Part shown: one piece after another, positions 34,053-42,492 of the stretch
How positions within the stretch are numbered: position 1 is the first letter of the stretch
Layout: the number at the start of each line of letters is the position of its first letter
Assembly: GCA_034005165.1 (NCBI GenBank)
Contig: JAVEVE010000004.1
Location: forward strand, 123,807 to 187,806
DNA: 64,000 bases
Source of the DNA: UBA1573 sp034005165
GTDB taxonomy: Bacteria > Pseudomonadota > Alphaproteobacteria > Micavibrionales > Micavibrionaceae
Direction: 5' to 3'
The notes under the pieces: generated by a model
The model's database searches: none
The model's input: the letters and a program-made list of their open reading frames with translations, nothing else
What the model was told of the DNA's origin: nothing
Made by a program: the position numbers and the translations under genes

Positions 34053-35354
34053 ATGGCTGATAAAGATCTACAAGATCAATACGAGGACGATTTCGATTCA
34101 AACGACTCCGAGTATTTTGATGAGTTTGATGACTCTGATCCTGCCGCCGATAATGGTGATTGGGATGAGATGGATGAGGATATCGGAGAAGATTATCAGC
34201 AACCAGCTCCACAAAAGAAAAAGAGTTCCTTTTTGACTTACGTTATTATCGGGGTTGTTGTCCTCGGTGGTGGCGCCTTTGCCCTGTCCCAGATGGGGGG
34301 TGGAGAAGATGTTGCCGGAACAGAAATTGCGGACGCTGAAATCCCTGTAGATGATGTTGCTCAAGCTGCCTCTTCAGAGGTGCCTACTGAGACATTGGGA
34401 GACGTGGGCGCTTCCCCAGAAGCCCCAGAAAGTTCTGGATCTGATGTAATAGCTCAAATGCCTATTCCTGATCCTGCCCCTGCCCCTGCTCTAGAGAGCA
34501 ATGGTGTGAGTTCAGCGCCAAGTGAAAGCAGTTTTGTCCAGTTGACTCCTGAAATGCAGGCTGCAGATCTTGCACAAGATTCTACGCCTTCCCTTCCTGA
34601 AGCGGGCGGCGGACTTATGACTGTACCTGATATGGCAGCAACGCAGGAAACAAATGTTCCAGCGCCGATTGTTATGGCTGATGAAGAATCAAAAGACCAA
34701 AGGCCTAATGATTTCCCATCTGTTGATATGATCAAGCGGACCGATAAACAGGTTTCGGTAATTGTTCCTCAAGATCAAGTCAGTGAGCCTATGATGCCTG
34801 GTGAGGGGGGTACTCCTCTTTCAGTTCAGGCGGAGTCGGATGTTCCAGCTGTTGCACCTCAAGTCGCGCCTGCTCCCGTTGTGCAGAGTGATGCTTCCGG
34901 AACAGCTCCTGCAAATGAAGATATTATGAAAGTTGAAATGCGTAAGGCCGTTGACCAAATTGCAGAGTTGCAATCAACGGTTGAGAAGCAGGAAGTTCAG
35001 CAATCAGATTATCTGAACCAGATTTCCGATCTTAAGCAACAAATTTCCGATCTGGAAGCTAAATTGGCGCGATCCTCAGAGAGAGCCGCTGCTTCAGCTG
35101 CTACTTCTTCAAGCAAAAGCTATTCTGCGCCCCAAGCGACTACAGTGGCCCACTCTTCGCGGGTTGAAAAATCTCCTAGCTGGATTCTTAAGAGTGCGCA
35201 GAAATCCCGAGCTCTTTTGTCTCGTGAAGGTCAGAAAGATATCAGAACCGTCTCAGTCGGGGACAAGGTTTCCGGACTTGGAACGATTCTCTCTATTGAG
35301 CAAAGCCAAGCGGGTTGGGTGGTTGTCGGTACGTCCGGCCGCCTAGCAGAGTAA
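34053..35354 (+). CDS. DotF/IcmG-like (TraP-like) inner-membrane protein
   Basis: This 433-residue protein stands where icmG/dotF lies in the Legionella icm order, directly after dotG (15 bases). It matches DotF in layout: an acidic cytoplasmic tail of 56 residues (FDEFD at 22-26), one membrane helix at 59-79, a long Pro/Ala/Asp/Glu-rich periplasmic region, a coiled coil (about 295-345: IAELQSTVEKQEVQQ, ISDLKQQISDLEAKL), and a small C-terminal domain (GDKVSGLGTILSIEQSQAGW) that may be GspC-like. The sequence itself is divergent, so the call rests on position and architecture. A terminator follows. Confidence 0.65.
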   Translation: MADKDLQDQYEDDFDSNDSEYFDEFDDSDPAADNGDWDEMDEDIGEDYQQPAPQKKKSSFLTYVIIGVVVLGGGAFALSQMGGGEDVAGTEIADAEIPVDDVAQAASSEVPTETLGDVGASPEAPESSGSDVIAQMPIPDPAPAPALESNGVSSAPSESSFVQLTPEMQAADLAQDSTPSLPEAGGGLMTVPDMAATQETNVPAPIVMADEESKDQRPNDFPSVDMIKRTDKQVSVIVPQDQVSEPMMPGEGGTPLSVQAESDVPAVAPQVAPAPVVQSDASGTAPANEDIMKVEMRKAVDQIAELQSTVEKQEVQQSDYLNQISDLKQQISDLEAKLARSSERAAASAATSSSKSYSAPQATTVAHSSRVEKSPSWILKSAQKSRALLSREGQKDIRTVSVGDKVSGLGTILSIEQSQAGWVVVGTSGRLAE

Positions 35355-35375
35355 CAAGAATTTGAGCTATTTCAT

Positions 35376-35410
35376 AAAGCCCTTTGATGTTTTTCGAAGG
35401 GCTTTTTTAT
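35376..35410 (+). terminator. Terminator within the type IVB locus, after the dotF-like gene
   Basis: AAGCCCTTTGA and TCGAAGGGCTT form a long hairpin around TGTTTT, followed by a T run. It divides the locus into a first unit (dotI to dotF) and a second beginning at 35552. Confidence 0.85.
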
Positions 35411-35551
35411 TAACCGGATTATAATTCTTTTATTTTACTATCATAGGGTGGGGTTCCATAGGTACGACAAGGTGCAAAATCTTGTAATTTGGTCGTTTTT
35501 GTGGTTCAATAAGGAATATAGAACCGTGTTTATAACGGTCGGGGTGTGTAC

Positions 35552-36709
35552 ATGAAAAAAATATTTCCTATGCTAAACAATGCGTTGTCCCGCAAATTTG
35601 TTATGTCTGCTCTTTTTGGCGGATTGGCTATGTTGCCGTCTACTGCACATGCAAGTGCTTTGGATGCATTCAACACATGGGTTAGTGGGCTCTTGACCTC
35701 AGCGTCTAGCGTTGTGACGGGGCTGATCGGCTCTGTTGTCTCCAGTGTTGCATCATCAATTTCAAGTTTTTTCTCAGGGGTTAGCTCCTTTATAAGTGGT
35801 GCTGTCTCAGGATTCTTCTCGTGGCTTAGTGGCTCTCTCGGGTGTGGAGGGATGGTAAACTCCGGCGGGGGAACTGTCGGGGATGTTATCTGTAACGTGA
35901 TTGATTCCTCGGATAGTCTTGGAGGGATGGTTTCTGCTGTTGCCTATATGATGGGTATGATTATGGCTGTTACCGCTCTTATCAAGCTCAAGGACCATGT
36001 TGAATCTCCAACCCAGCATCCAATCTCTGCTTCCCTGAAACGGTTTGTTGCAGGGGGCGCTCTATTCATGTTGCCAACTGTTACTGAGGCTGCCGAAAAC
36101 ATGATTACAGGTGGTGTTACATTCGGTGGTATGGGAACTGGTGTTTCAGGTAAGGCTTCAGGTTTTGGTCTGGATGCCATGATGGTTGCATTGATGGTTG
36201 ATATCTTCAACCCTATCGGAGCCTTGCTGGGTGCGTTCGGATATCTGGCCGGTATGGTTCTGACGGTTATCGGAATCAGCAGGCTGTTGAAAACCGCGCA
36301 GGACGGGCCATCCGGTCCGGCAGGTGTCGGAACTATCATGACGTTTGTTTTGGCGGGTGTTTTATTTACTCTTAATGATCTGATGGGCGCCTTTACCGGA
36401 TCTCTCTTCGAAATGAATAAGATGGAGACTAGTGCCGTGCTTATGGTTCCGATTGACGGCGGTACAGTGGATGATCATGTCTTATCGGTTATCAGTTCGA
36501 TCCTGTTGTTTATGATGCTTGTCGGATGGATCAGCTTTATTCGTGGATTCTTTATCTTGCGCGATGTCGCGGAAGGAAAGGGACAAGCCTCTCTGATGGC
36601 TGCAATAACCCATATTTTCGGGGGTGCTCTTGCGGTGAACTTGGGTCCGTTTATGAACGCGGTCCAATACACCTTGGGTCTCGATAGTTATGGGGTTCTG
36701 TTCAGTTAA
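35552..36709 (+). CDS. DotP-DotE (IcmD-IcmC) fusion-like membrane protein
   Basis: A 385-residue protein in the icmC/dotE position. I choose ATG 35552 (GTG 35546 is also in frame; GGGGTG upstream). It has a signal peptide (to about THA-33), a Ser/Gly-rich hydrophobic region (40-95), a first module (127-180: YMMGMIMAVTALIKLKDHV, GGALFMLPTVTEA) almost identical in pattern to the IcmD protein encoded next, and a second module (229-280: YLAGMVLTVIGISRLLK, LAGVLFTLNDLMG) plus GWISFIRGFFIL and ALAVNLGPFMNAVQYTLG, which is IcmC/TraQ-like. Legionella IcmC is about 194 residues, so this is a doubled or fused form. Confidence 0.75.
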   Translation: MKKIFPMLNNALSRKFVMSALFGGLAMLPSTAHASALDAFNTWVSGLLTSASSVVTGLIGSVVSSVASSISSFFSGVSSFISGAVSGFFSWLSGSLGCGGMVNSGGGTVGDVICNVIDSSDSLGGMVSAVAYMMGMIMAVTALIKLKDHVESPTQHPISASLKRFVAGGALFMLPTVTEAAENMITGGVTFGGMGTGVSGKASGFGLDAMMVALMVDIFNPIGALLGAFGYLAGMVLTVIGISRLLKTAQDGPSGPAGVGTIMTFVLAGVLFTLNDLMGAFTGSLFEMNKMETSAVLMVPIDGGTVDDHVLSVISSILLFMMLVGWISFIRGFFILRDVAEGKGQASLMAAITHIFGGALAVNLGPFMNAVQYTLGLDSYGVLFS

Positions 36710-36809
36710 ATGGGGCTTGGAGCATGCTGGTATCGTGCGCTTGGTTGCCGCAATTTTTAAGGTCAAAAAGAACCGGTTAACCAATTTTTTACCTAATTTT
36801 TCTGTTCTT

Positions 36810-36867
36810 TTGTACAGAATTGTTATAACATAAGTATAGGTCGTAATTAGCATTAGAGGAGGAAACT
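36810..36867 (+). promoter_or_regulatory. Strong ribosome site and possible promoter of dotP
   Basis: A perfect AGGAGG (36857-36862) lies five bases before ATG 36868, the strongest Shine-Dalgarno in the locus. Upstream, TTGTAC (36810-36815) and AT-rich TAAGTATA (36831-36838) could be a promoter, though the spacing is not ideal. This suggests high expression of the small DotP/IcmD subunit. Confidence 0.4.
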
Positions 36868-37272
36868 ATGCTGAAACACAAACTGAACAAACTTAGTGCA
36901 ATGACTGGTGCTGCATTCGTGATGGGTACTCTTTTGAGCTCATCCGCAGAAGCCGGTGCTACCAAGAAATTCAACGATATTGCTAACAACATCATCGGTG
37001 GTATTGATACCCTTCCAGGTTTCTTGTCCGCTATTTCTTATATGATGGGTATGCTGTTTGCTGTTCTTGGTATTCTCAAAATCAAGGATCACGTAGAGAA
37101 CCCAACACAAACTCATTTGAAAGACGGCGCGATCCGTTTGGCAGTTGGTGGTGGTCTGTTCATGATCCCAATCATCACCGAGTCTATGCAGACCTTGGTT
37201 GGTGACGGAACAAACTTGACTACAGCTGCTACGGTTAGCAAAATCGGTACAGCTTCCGGTCTGGTTAAGTAA
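36868..37272 (+). CDS. icmD: DotP/IcmD (TraR-like) small membrane subunit
   Basis: A 134-residue protein with a signal peptide (residues 1-30, ending SSSAEAGA) and two hydrophobic segments: LSAISYMMGMLFAVLGILKI (53-72) and AVGGGLFMIPIITES (92-106), separated by the polar loop KDHVENPTQTHLKDG. Legionella IcmD/DotP is of similar size and topology and follows icmC, as here. It is related to module 1 of the preceding protein. It has its own strong ribosome site and a terminator directly after, so it can be expressed separately from its neighbours. Confidence 0.8.
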   Translation: MLKHKLNKLSAMTGAAFVMGTLLSSSAEAGATKKFNDIANNIIGGIDTLPGFLSAISYMMGMLFAVLGILKIKDHVENPTQTHLKDGAIRLAVGGGLFMIPIITESMQTLVGDGTNLTTAATVSKIGTASGLVK

Positions 37273-37299
37273 TTTCGTTTAGAACGATATCTGGAATTC

Positions 37300-37328
37300 A
37301 GGCCCCGGGAACGGGGCCTCTTTCTTTT
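37300..37328 (+). terminator. Terminator after dotP
   Basis: AGGCCCCG and CGGGGCCT pair around GGAA and are followed by CTTTCTTTT, 28 bases after the stop. It separates dotP from dotN-dotO. Confidence 0.88.
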
Positions 37329-37428
37329 GGATCCTTTATTTATCCCGGATAGCAGTCTTTTGTTTCTTATTTTGATAGGTTATGGTAGTTGAGAATTTCC
37401 ATGTTCTAAATCAGTTCGAGGGAACGTC

Positions 37429-38130
37429 ATGTATAATGTACCTTTGGTTCTTGGTATTTCCCGCCCCAATGGGAAGCCCCAGCGTGTGAAGCTTTCTTCC
37501 AGCGCGCCAAAAGTCCTGACCCCAGAGATCAAGAAAGCTGTTTTCGAGCGAGACGACCATGTCTGTCAATGTTGTGGGTTTCAAGCCAAGAAGTATCAGG
37601 AAGTCCATTTTCTGGATCAGGATGTCCAGAATCTCTCGATGGACAATATGGTAACAACTTGTATTTTTTGTCACCAATGTTTCAATCTTGATCTGACCAG
37701 TACGATGCGCTCGGGCGTCCTCATTTGGCTGCCAGAGATTTCCCAGACTGACTTACACCATATTATGCGCGCTGTGTATGTTGCGCGTATATCTCAAGGT
37801 CCTATGGCTGAGGCTGCGCGCGCTACGCTGGATGCTTTGATGGCACGCAGAGAAGAGGCCAGAAACCGCATCAATACAGATGATCCATATGTTCTGGCAA
37901 CTGTTCTTAAGGATTTTCTGACATCTCGCTATTATGCAGACCGTGAAGAGCGTCTGGAGGGGATCAGATTGATGCCTTTGGACCGCCGTTTGATTCGTGA
38001 AGCGGATCTCGAATTTAACCAATTTCCTCAGATTCTGGCCTATTGGCGGTCGAAAGAAGGGCCTTTTGGTAATCGCGCTCCGACCCTGTGGCTCAATCTT
38101 TATCGGGATGCTATGAAACAAGCTGGGTAA
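37429..38130 (+). CDS. icmJ: DotN/IcmJ (zinc-binding, HNH-like) type IVB protein
   Basis: In Legionella DotN/IcmJ is part of the type IV coupling complex with DotL. The 233-residue soluble protein has a beta-rich N-terminus, then an HNH-like zinc site: C46-x-C48-C49 (HVCQCCGF) and C78-x2-C81-x2-C84 (CIFCHQCF), joined by the VHFLDQDVQNLSMDNMVTTC strand-helix. The C-terminal half is helical with YWRSKEGPFGNRAPTLW. Order and content match icmJ, lying between icmD and icmB. Its start follows GAACGTC with a weak ribosome site. No nuclease activity is implied by the HNH resemblance. Confidence 0.88.
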   Translation: MYNVPLVLGISRPNGKPQRVKLSSSAPKVLTPEIKKAVFERDDHVCQCCGFQAKKYQEVHFLDQDVQNLSMDNMVTTCIFCHQCFNLDLTSTMRSGVLIWLPEISQTDLHHIMRAVYVARISQGPMAEAARATLDALMARREEARNRINTDDPYVLATVLKDFLTSRYYADREERLEGIRLMPLDRRLIREADLEFNQFPQILAYWRSKEGPFGNRAPTLWLNLYRDAMKQAG

Positions 38131-38246
38131 GCTTCTATGTTTTTAGTCCATAAGAAGGCTTTCATGGGCTAATTTGTTGATTTCTATATTTTCTTCGGGC
38201 TATTTTCTGGGTACACTGTTGCGAAGTTTAACCGTGTGATTCCCTT

Positions 38247-41200
38247 ATGAATTTAATTGAAAAAATCCTGGCCCCATTTCAAGTCGCTCTCAGACAATCT
38301 ATCGAGAGCTTTATCCGCATTGAGACTGCAGAAAACGAATATACGTTGGCTTCCAGTGATGGATCTCTTGTTAGCTATTTCAAGGTAGATGGTTCCCGCC
38401 AGATTATCGGTGAAGAGGAGTATAACTTCCTTGTTGATGCCGCAACTGTAAAGCTTGGGGCCAAATTTGACCGTCAGGGACATGCGATGCAGATCTATTT
38501 CACGCGTGATCCGAACCGCATTCGTCCCCATTTGGCAGACCAGATGGAAGCGTCAAATATTACCGCTGAAAATATCGGAATCGAGGTTGAGGACTTGCTT
38601 GATGAGCGTGTGAAAAACCTGTCCAATATTCTGAGCTATGAAGAATGCTATTTTGTGCTCTGGACTCGCGGCGGCGTTATGAGCAAGGCTGAAACCCAAC
38701 GTGCGCGTGAAGATAAACAAAAGCAGATGAAGAACTGGGTGAATGCTCCGTACGGGCAAAACCCACTGGCGGCTGTCGAGGCATTGCGTACACGCCATAA
38801 AAGTTATGTAACCGCTATCGAACAGGCCCTTAATGAATTGGGTATTCGTGCTGAGCTTCTTGAAGTTCATGATGCCTTGCGTGCTATTCGGAACAACATG
38901 TTTCCAAGTAAAGCCCACCAGAATTGGCGTGCCTGTTTACCGGGAGATCCGATCTCCCCACGGGCACCGACATCCAGAATTGATTTATCGGATATTATCT
39001 GGCCCCCACTCCGGACACAGATTGCCGTTGGAGATGCGCGCTTGACTGGTGGTCCCGTTGTCCAGATTGACGATTTGAATTGGGCGGGGGCAGATATGAC
39101 TTTGGGGCCAATGGAAGCAACGCCTTTTCCTGCCCTGTTGAACCGTTTGTATGATTCCAAAGTTCCGTTTCGTATTTCATTTTTGATTGAAGGCGGTGGA
39201 GCTGAATCATCACAGTTCCGTTCATTTGTCGCAACACTGATGAGTGTAACAAATTCCCTGAACAAGCAGATTAAATACTCTCTTGAGGGGTTGCAGGTGA
39301 TGGCACGGAGCGAGCCTGTTGTGAAATTCCGCGTTTCTTTTGCGACATGGGCCCCTAAATCATCGCCAAACCTTATTCTTGACCGTTTGTCCATTCTAAT
39401 GCAGTCGGTCGAGAGCTGGGGGTACGCTCAGGTTAGCGATGTTTCGGGTGATCCTCTGGATTGTATCATGTCCTCTGCCATGGGAATTCATTGTGCAGGG
39501 ACTGCGCCTACCGCTGTTGCGCCGATGCGTGAGGTTATGAAGCTTGTCCCGTGGCAACGTCCTTCGTCTCCGTTTTCTCATGGGGCAATTATTCTGCGCA
39601 CGCCTGACGGGAAATCATGGCCATACCAGACGGGAACTAACCTGACAACAACCTGGTTTGATTTGATTTTTGCGCAACCTGGTGCCGGTAAATCTGTTTT
39701 AATGAACACGTTGAACCTTGGAACTATTCTGTCCCCCGGTCTCAGTAAATTGCCATTTGTGGCTATTATTGATATCGGCCCGTCTTCTTCCGGACTTGTG
39801 TCTCTGGTTAAGGAGGCTTTGCCGGTTACACGCCAGACAGAGGCTGCTTATTATCGCTTACAGATGTCAAGGCAGTTTGCGATTAACCCGTTTGATACCC
39901 AGTTGGGATGTCGTCAACCTTTGATGGATGAACGTAGCTATCTGGTTGAATTGTTGGTTCTTCTCTCAACTCCTCCAGGACACGATAAGCCTTATGATGG
40001 TATTCAACAGCTTGCGGGACTAGTTGTTGACGAGATGTTCCGCTGGCGTGATGATACATCTGCCAATGCAGAGCCTCGCCCATATCTGCCTCGTTTGGAT
40101 GCCGATATTGATGAACTGATTCAGAAACATGGTATCCACTTGCCGACAGACCCTTATTGGTGGGATGTTGTTGATCGTTTGTTTGAAATAGGTCTGGTTG
40201 AAGAAGCTGCTATTGCTCAACGTTATGCAGTTCCTACTCTGGGCGATGCTATTACCGCATCTCGTCGTCCGCAGATCAGAACTTTGTTGGAAGAGACATC
40301 TGTTGGATTCAGTACAGAGTCTGTTATTAACGCGTTCGAACGGATGATTACTTCGGCTATTCGTGAATATCCGATTCTCTCTTCTGTAACGCAGTTCGAG
40401 ATTTCTGGTGCACGCGTCTGTTCCCTTGATTTGATGGATGTTTCTCCACAAGGAGATGATACAGCAGATCGTCAGACTTCTATTATGTATATGTTGGCAC
40501 GTCATGCTCTGGTCAGGAGCTGGTGGGTTGGCCCTGAGTCATTGCAGTTTATTCCTGAAAAATATCGTTTCTATCACGAGACAAAATTGCAGGATTTGGC
40601 TGAAACCCCGAAGCGTCTATGCTATGACGAATTTCACCGAACTAGCTCATCTGTATCCGTACGTTCTCAGGTTATTCGAGATGTACGTGAGGGCCGTAAG
40701 CGCGGTGTGCAAATTGTTCTGGCATCACAGCTTCTTGATGACTTTGATGATGATATGGTCGATTTAGCGACAGGTGTTTGGGTTCTGGGTACTGCCGTAT
40801 CCGATAAGGCTGTTGATAATATTCGTGATCGCTTCGGATTGTCTGCTACAGCGCGGAGTATCATTCGCTATAAGTTGACAGGCCCTCGTGCTGGTGGGGC
40901 TCCTGCTTTGCTTATTTTGGGTACGAATGAAGGGCGTTATGAACAGCATTTGATTAACACTCTCGGGCCGATCGAATTGTGGGCGTTTGCGACTTCGGTT
41001 GAGGATGTTTTGGTTCGGAATCAGCTTTACTCCAAATATGGGGCGGGACGTGCCCGTCAAATTCTTGCTGCTGCTTTTCCTAGCGGTAGTGCACGAAATG
41101 AAATCAAACGTCGCATTATTATGAAGTCTCAGGAAGGCGGGGATACCAAGGCCGCTGCGTTGGCTGCCGTTATCGAAGAGATCGTTGATGAGTTGTCTGC

Positions 41201-41255
41201 AACACAGACACGTAAAGTCATGGCCGAGGGTGAAGGCGAAAGCGGAGGTGAGTAG
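38247..41255 (+). CDS. icmB: DotO/IcmB (TraU-like) VirB4-family ATPase
   Basis: The large ATPase at the cytoplasmic face of the type IVB apparatus. The 1002-residue protein has a long N-terminal domain (1-440) with the type IVB pattern, and a C-terminal RecA-like ATPase with Walker A at A476-x2-GAGK482-S483 and Walker B at 790-796 (RLCYDEF). HRTSSSVSVRSQVIRDVREG and IVLASQLLDDF follow as expected. The length matches Legionella IcmB (about 1009). It is the last recognisable Dot/Icm gene; its 3' end contains GGAGGTGAG, which serves as ribosome site for the next gene, so the two are coupled. Confidence 0.95.
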   Translation: MNLIEKILAPFQVALRQSIESFIRIETAENEYTLASSDGSLVSYFKVDGSRQIIGEEEYNFLVDAATVKLGAKFDRQGHAMQIYFTRDPNRIRPHLADQMEASNITAENIGIEVEDLLDERVKNLSNILSYEECYFVLWTRGGVMSKAETQRAREDKQKQMKNWVNAPYGQNPLAAVEALRTRHKSYVTAIEQALNELGIRAELLEVHDALRAIRNNMFPSKAHQNWRACLPGDPISPRAPTSRIDLSDIIWPPLRTQIAVGDARLTGGPVVQIDDLNWAGADMTLGPMEATPFPALLNRLYDSKVPFRISFLIEGGGAESSQFRSFVATLMSVTNSLNKQIKYSLEGLQVMARSEPVVKFRVSFATWAPKSSPNLILDRLSILMQSVESWGYAQVSDVSGDPLDCIMSSAMGIHCAGTAPTAVAPMREVMKLVPWQRPSSPFSHGAIILRTPDGKSWPYQTGTNLTTTWFDLIFAQPGAGKSVLMNTLNLGTILSPGLSKLPFVAIIDIGPSSSGLVSLVKEALPVTRQTEAAYYRLQMSRQFAINPFDTQLGCRQPLMDERSYLVELLVLLSTPPGHDKPYDGIQQLAGLVVDEMFRWRDDTSANAEPRPYLPRLDADIDELIQKHGIHLPTDPYWWDVVDRLFEIGLVEEAAIAQRYAVPTLGDAITASRRPQIRTLLEETSVGFSTESVINAFERMITSAIREYPILSSVTQFEISGARVCSLDLMDVSPQGDDTADRQTSIMYMLARHALVRSWWVGPESLQFIPEKYRFYHETKLQDLAETPKRLCYDEFHRTSSSVSVRSQVIRDVREGRKRGVQIVLASQLLDDFDDDMVDLATGVWVLGTAVSDKAVDNIRDRFGLSATARSIIRYKLTGPRAGGAPALLILGTNEGRYEQHLINTLGPIELWAFATSVEDVLVRNQLYSKYGAGRARQILAAAFPSGSARNEIKRRIIMKSQEGGDTKAAALAAVIEEIVDELSATQTRKVMAEGEGESGGE

Positions 41256-41257
41256 TC

Positions 41258-41764
41258 ATGGCCGTTAAGCAGAGCTTTGACCAATCAGCAAAACCAGCCA
41301 AGAATAACAAAAAATCAAGAAAGGCCCTAATATGGACCTCCGGTGTATTTGTTGTCCTTTTGGGTCTTCTGGTTATGCTCTATGCGCCGCAGGCAACTAT
41401 TCATTACGGTGTGTGTAAAGTTTATCTTGAACTTAACGAACCCTATCCGGAGCAGATTAAATATCTGGCCGTGGATGATCTTGGGGATGCCGTTCGGGTT
41501 ATTTATCGCAAGATTGACCCTTTCGGTTCTGTTTCCGTCAACCTTGCTACTTGTACATTCCGTGTGGATGATGGGGTCGTTACACCTTATTTGACTGCGG
41601 TTGATATTAACGGCAAAAATAAGACGTACGAGATGGAGAAAAAGGAGCATATTGAGTCGTTCAATAAGGCTGTTCCGACCATTGAAGCTTATCCCCCAGA
41701 CTTGACTATCCCATATTTCCCTTTGGATAACATATCCGAGTATCGCAATCTTTATGATGAGTAG
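41258..41764 (+). CDS. Unknown single-pass membrane protein at the end of the type IVB locus
   Basis: A 168-residue protein whose ATG lies 3 bases after the dotO stop, with a strong ribosome site (GGAGGTGAG) inside dotO. It has a basic cytoplasmic tail (1-22, many Lys), one membrane helix (24-43: LIWTSGVFVVLLGLLVMLY), and a periplasmic beta-rich domain of about 120 residues with two cysteines (GVCKVYL and LATCTF), likely a disulfide. I do not recognise it among Dot/Icm proteins. Coupling to dotO suggests it is a component of the machine. It could be a divergent DotI-like or lineage-specific subunit. Confidence 0.6.
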   Translation: MAVKQSFDQSAKPAKNNKKSRKALIWTSGVFVVLLGLLVMLYAPQATIHYGVCKVYLELNEPYPEQIKYLAVDDLGDAVRVIYRKIDPFGSVSVNLATCTFRVDDGVVTPYLTAVDINGKNKTYEMEKKEHIESFNKAVPTIEAYPPDLTIPYFPLDNISEYRNLYDE

Positions 41765-41864
41765 GCTTTTGTGTCTTTGATCTGACTTGATTTTTGGTAA
41801 AAAATCGGTATGAATGTTCCATATTATTTTAATTTTTGTGATATTTAACATATAGGAGTTAACC

Positions 41865-42425
41865 ATCAAGAAGCCCTACTCTGCCCAGAACCGCCCGACA
41901 CGTGATGCAGGTGGTCCCCGCGTGAATGAAGATATCCGTTTGGAGCGTTTGCGTCTTGTTGACGAAAACGGAGAGATGGTTGGTGTCGTTACGATACGTG
42001 AAGCCTTGCGCCGTGCGGAGGAAGCTGGTCTTGATCTGGTTGAAATCTCTCCTAATGCTGATCCGCCTGTCTGCAAAATTCTTGATTTCGGTAAGTTTAA
42101 ATTCGAGCAACAGAAAAAGGCTTCTGAGGCACGAAAAAAACAAAAAACCGTTGATGTCAAAGAAATTCAGTTGCGTCCGATGATTGGTGACCATGATTAT
42201 GATGTTAAGCTCAAAGCTGCAAAGCGCTTCCTCGAAGATGGCGATAAAGTTAAAGTCGTCCTCCGGTTTAGGGGGCGTGAATTGTCCCATACCGAGATTG
42301 GCATGCAATTGCTCAAGCGTATGATTGTCGATCTTGGCGACACAGCGAAAGTGGATTTTGAGCCGAAAATGGAAGGACGTCAGGTTATGATGGTTCTTTC
42401 ACCTGCGAATGCCAAGACTGCATAG
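41865..42425 (+). CDS. infC: Translation initiation factor IF-3
   Basis: IF-3 binds the 30S subunit and checks the start codon. The frame from GTG 41922 gives a truncated N-terminus; extending upstream reaches ATC at 41865, preceded by TAGGAG at 41853-41858. Rare start codons (ATT, ATC, ATA) are the known autoregulatory feature of infC, so I choose ATC, giving 186 residues beginning KKPYSAQNRPTRD. The body is typical: RVNEDIRLERLRLVDENG, DLVEISPNADPPVCKILDFG, LRFRGRELSHTEIG. Two hairpins follow. The gene lies alone between the type IVB locus and the H1-like gene. Confidence 0.93.
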   Translation: MKKPYSAQNRPTRDAGGPRVNEDIRLERLRLVDENGEMVGVVTIREALRRAEEAGLDLVEISPNADPPVCKILDFGKFKFEQQKKASEARKKQKTVDVKEIQLRPMIGDHDYDVKLKAAKRFLEDGDKVKVVLRFRGRELSHTEIGMQLLKRMIVDLGDTAKVDFEPKMEGRQVMMVLSPANAKTA

Positions 42426-42442
42426 AATTGATAGACCTTAAA

Positions 42443-42476
42443 AAAAGGCGGGGCCAATGTCCCGCTTTTCTTTTTT
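42443..42476 (+). terminator. Terminator after infC
   Basis: AGGCGGG and CCCGCTT pair (one G-T) around GCCAATGT, with runs of A before and T after, 18 bases past the infC stop. Confidence 0.8.
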
Positions 42477-42492
42477 GGCAATTCCGGAATAT

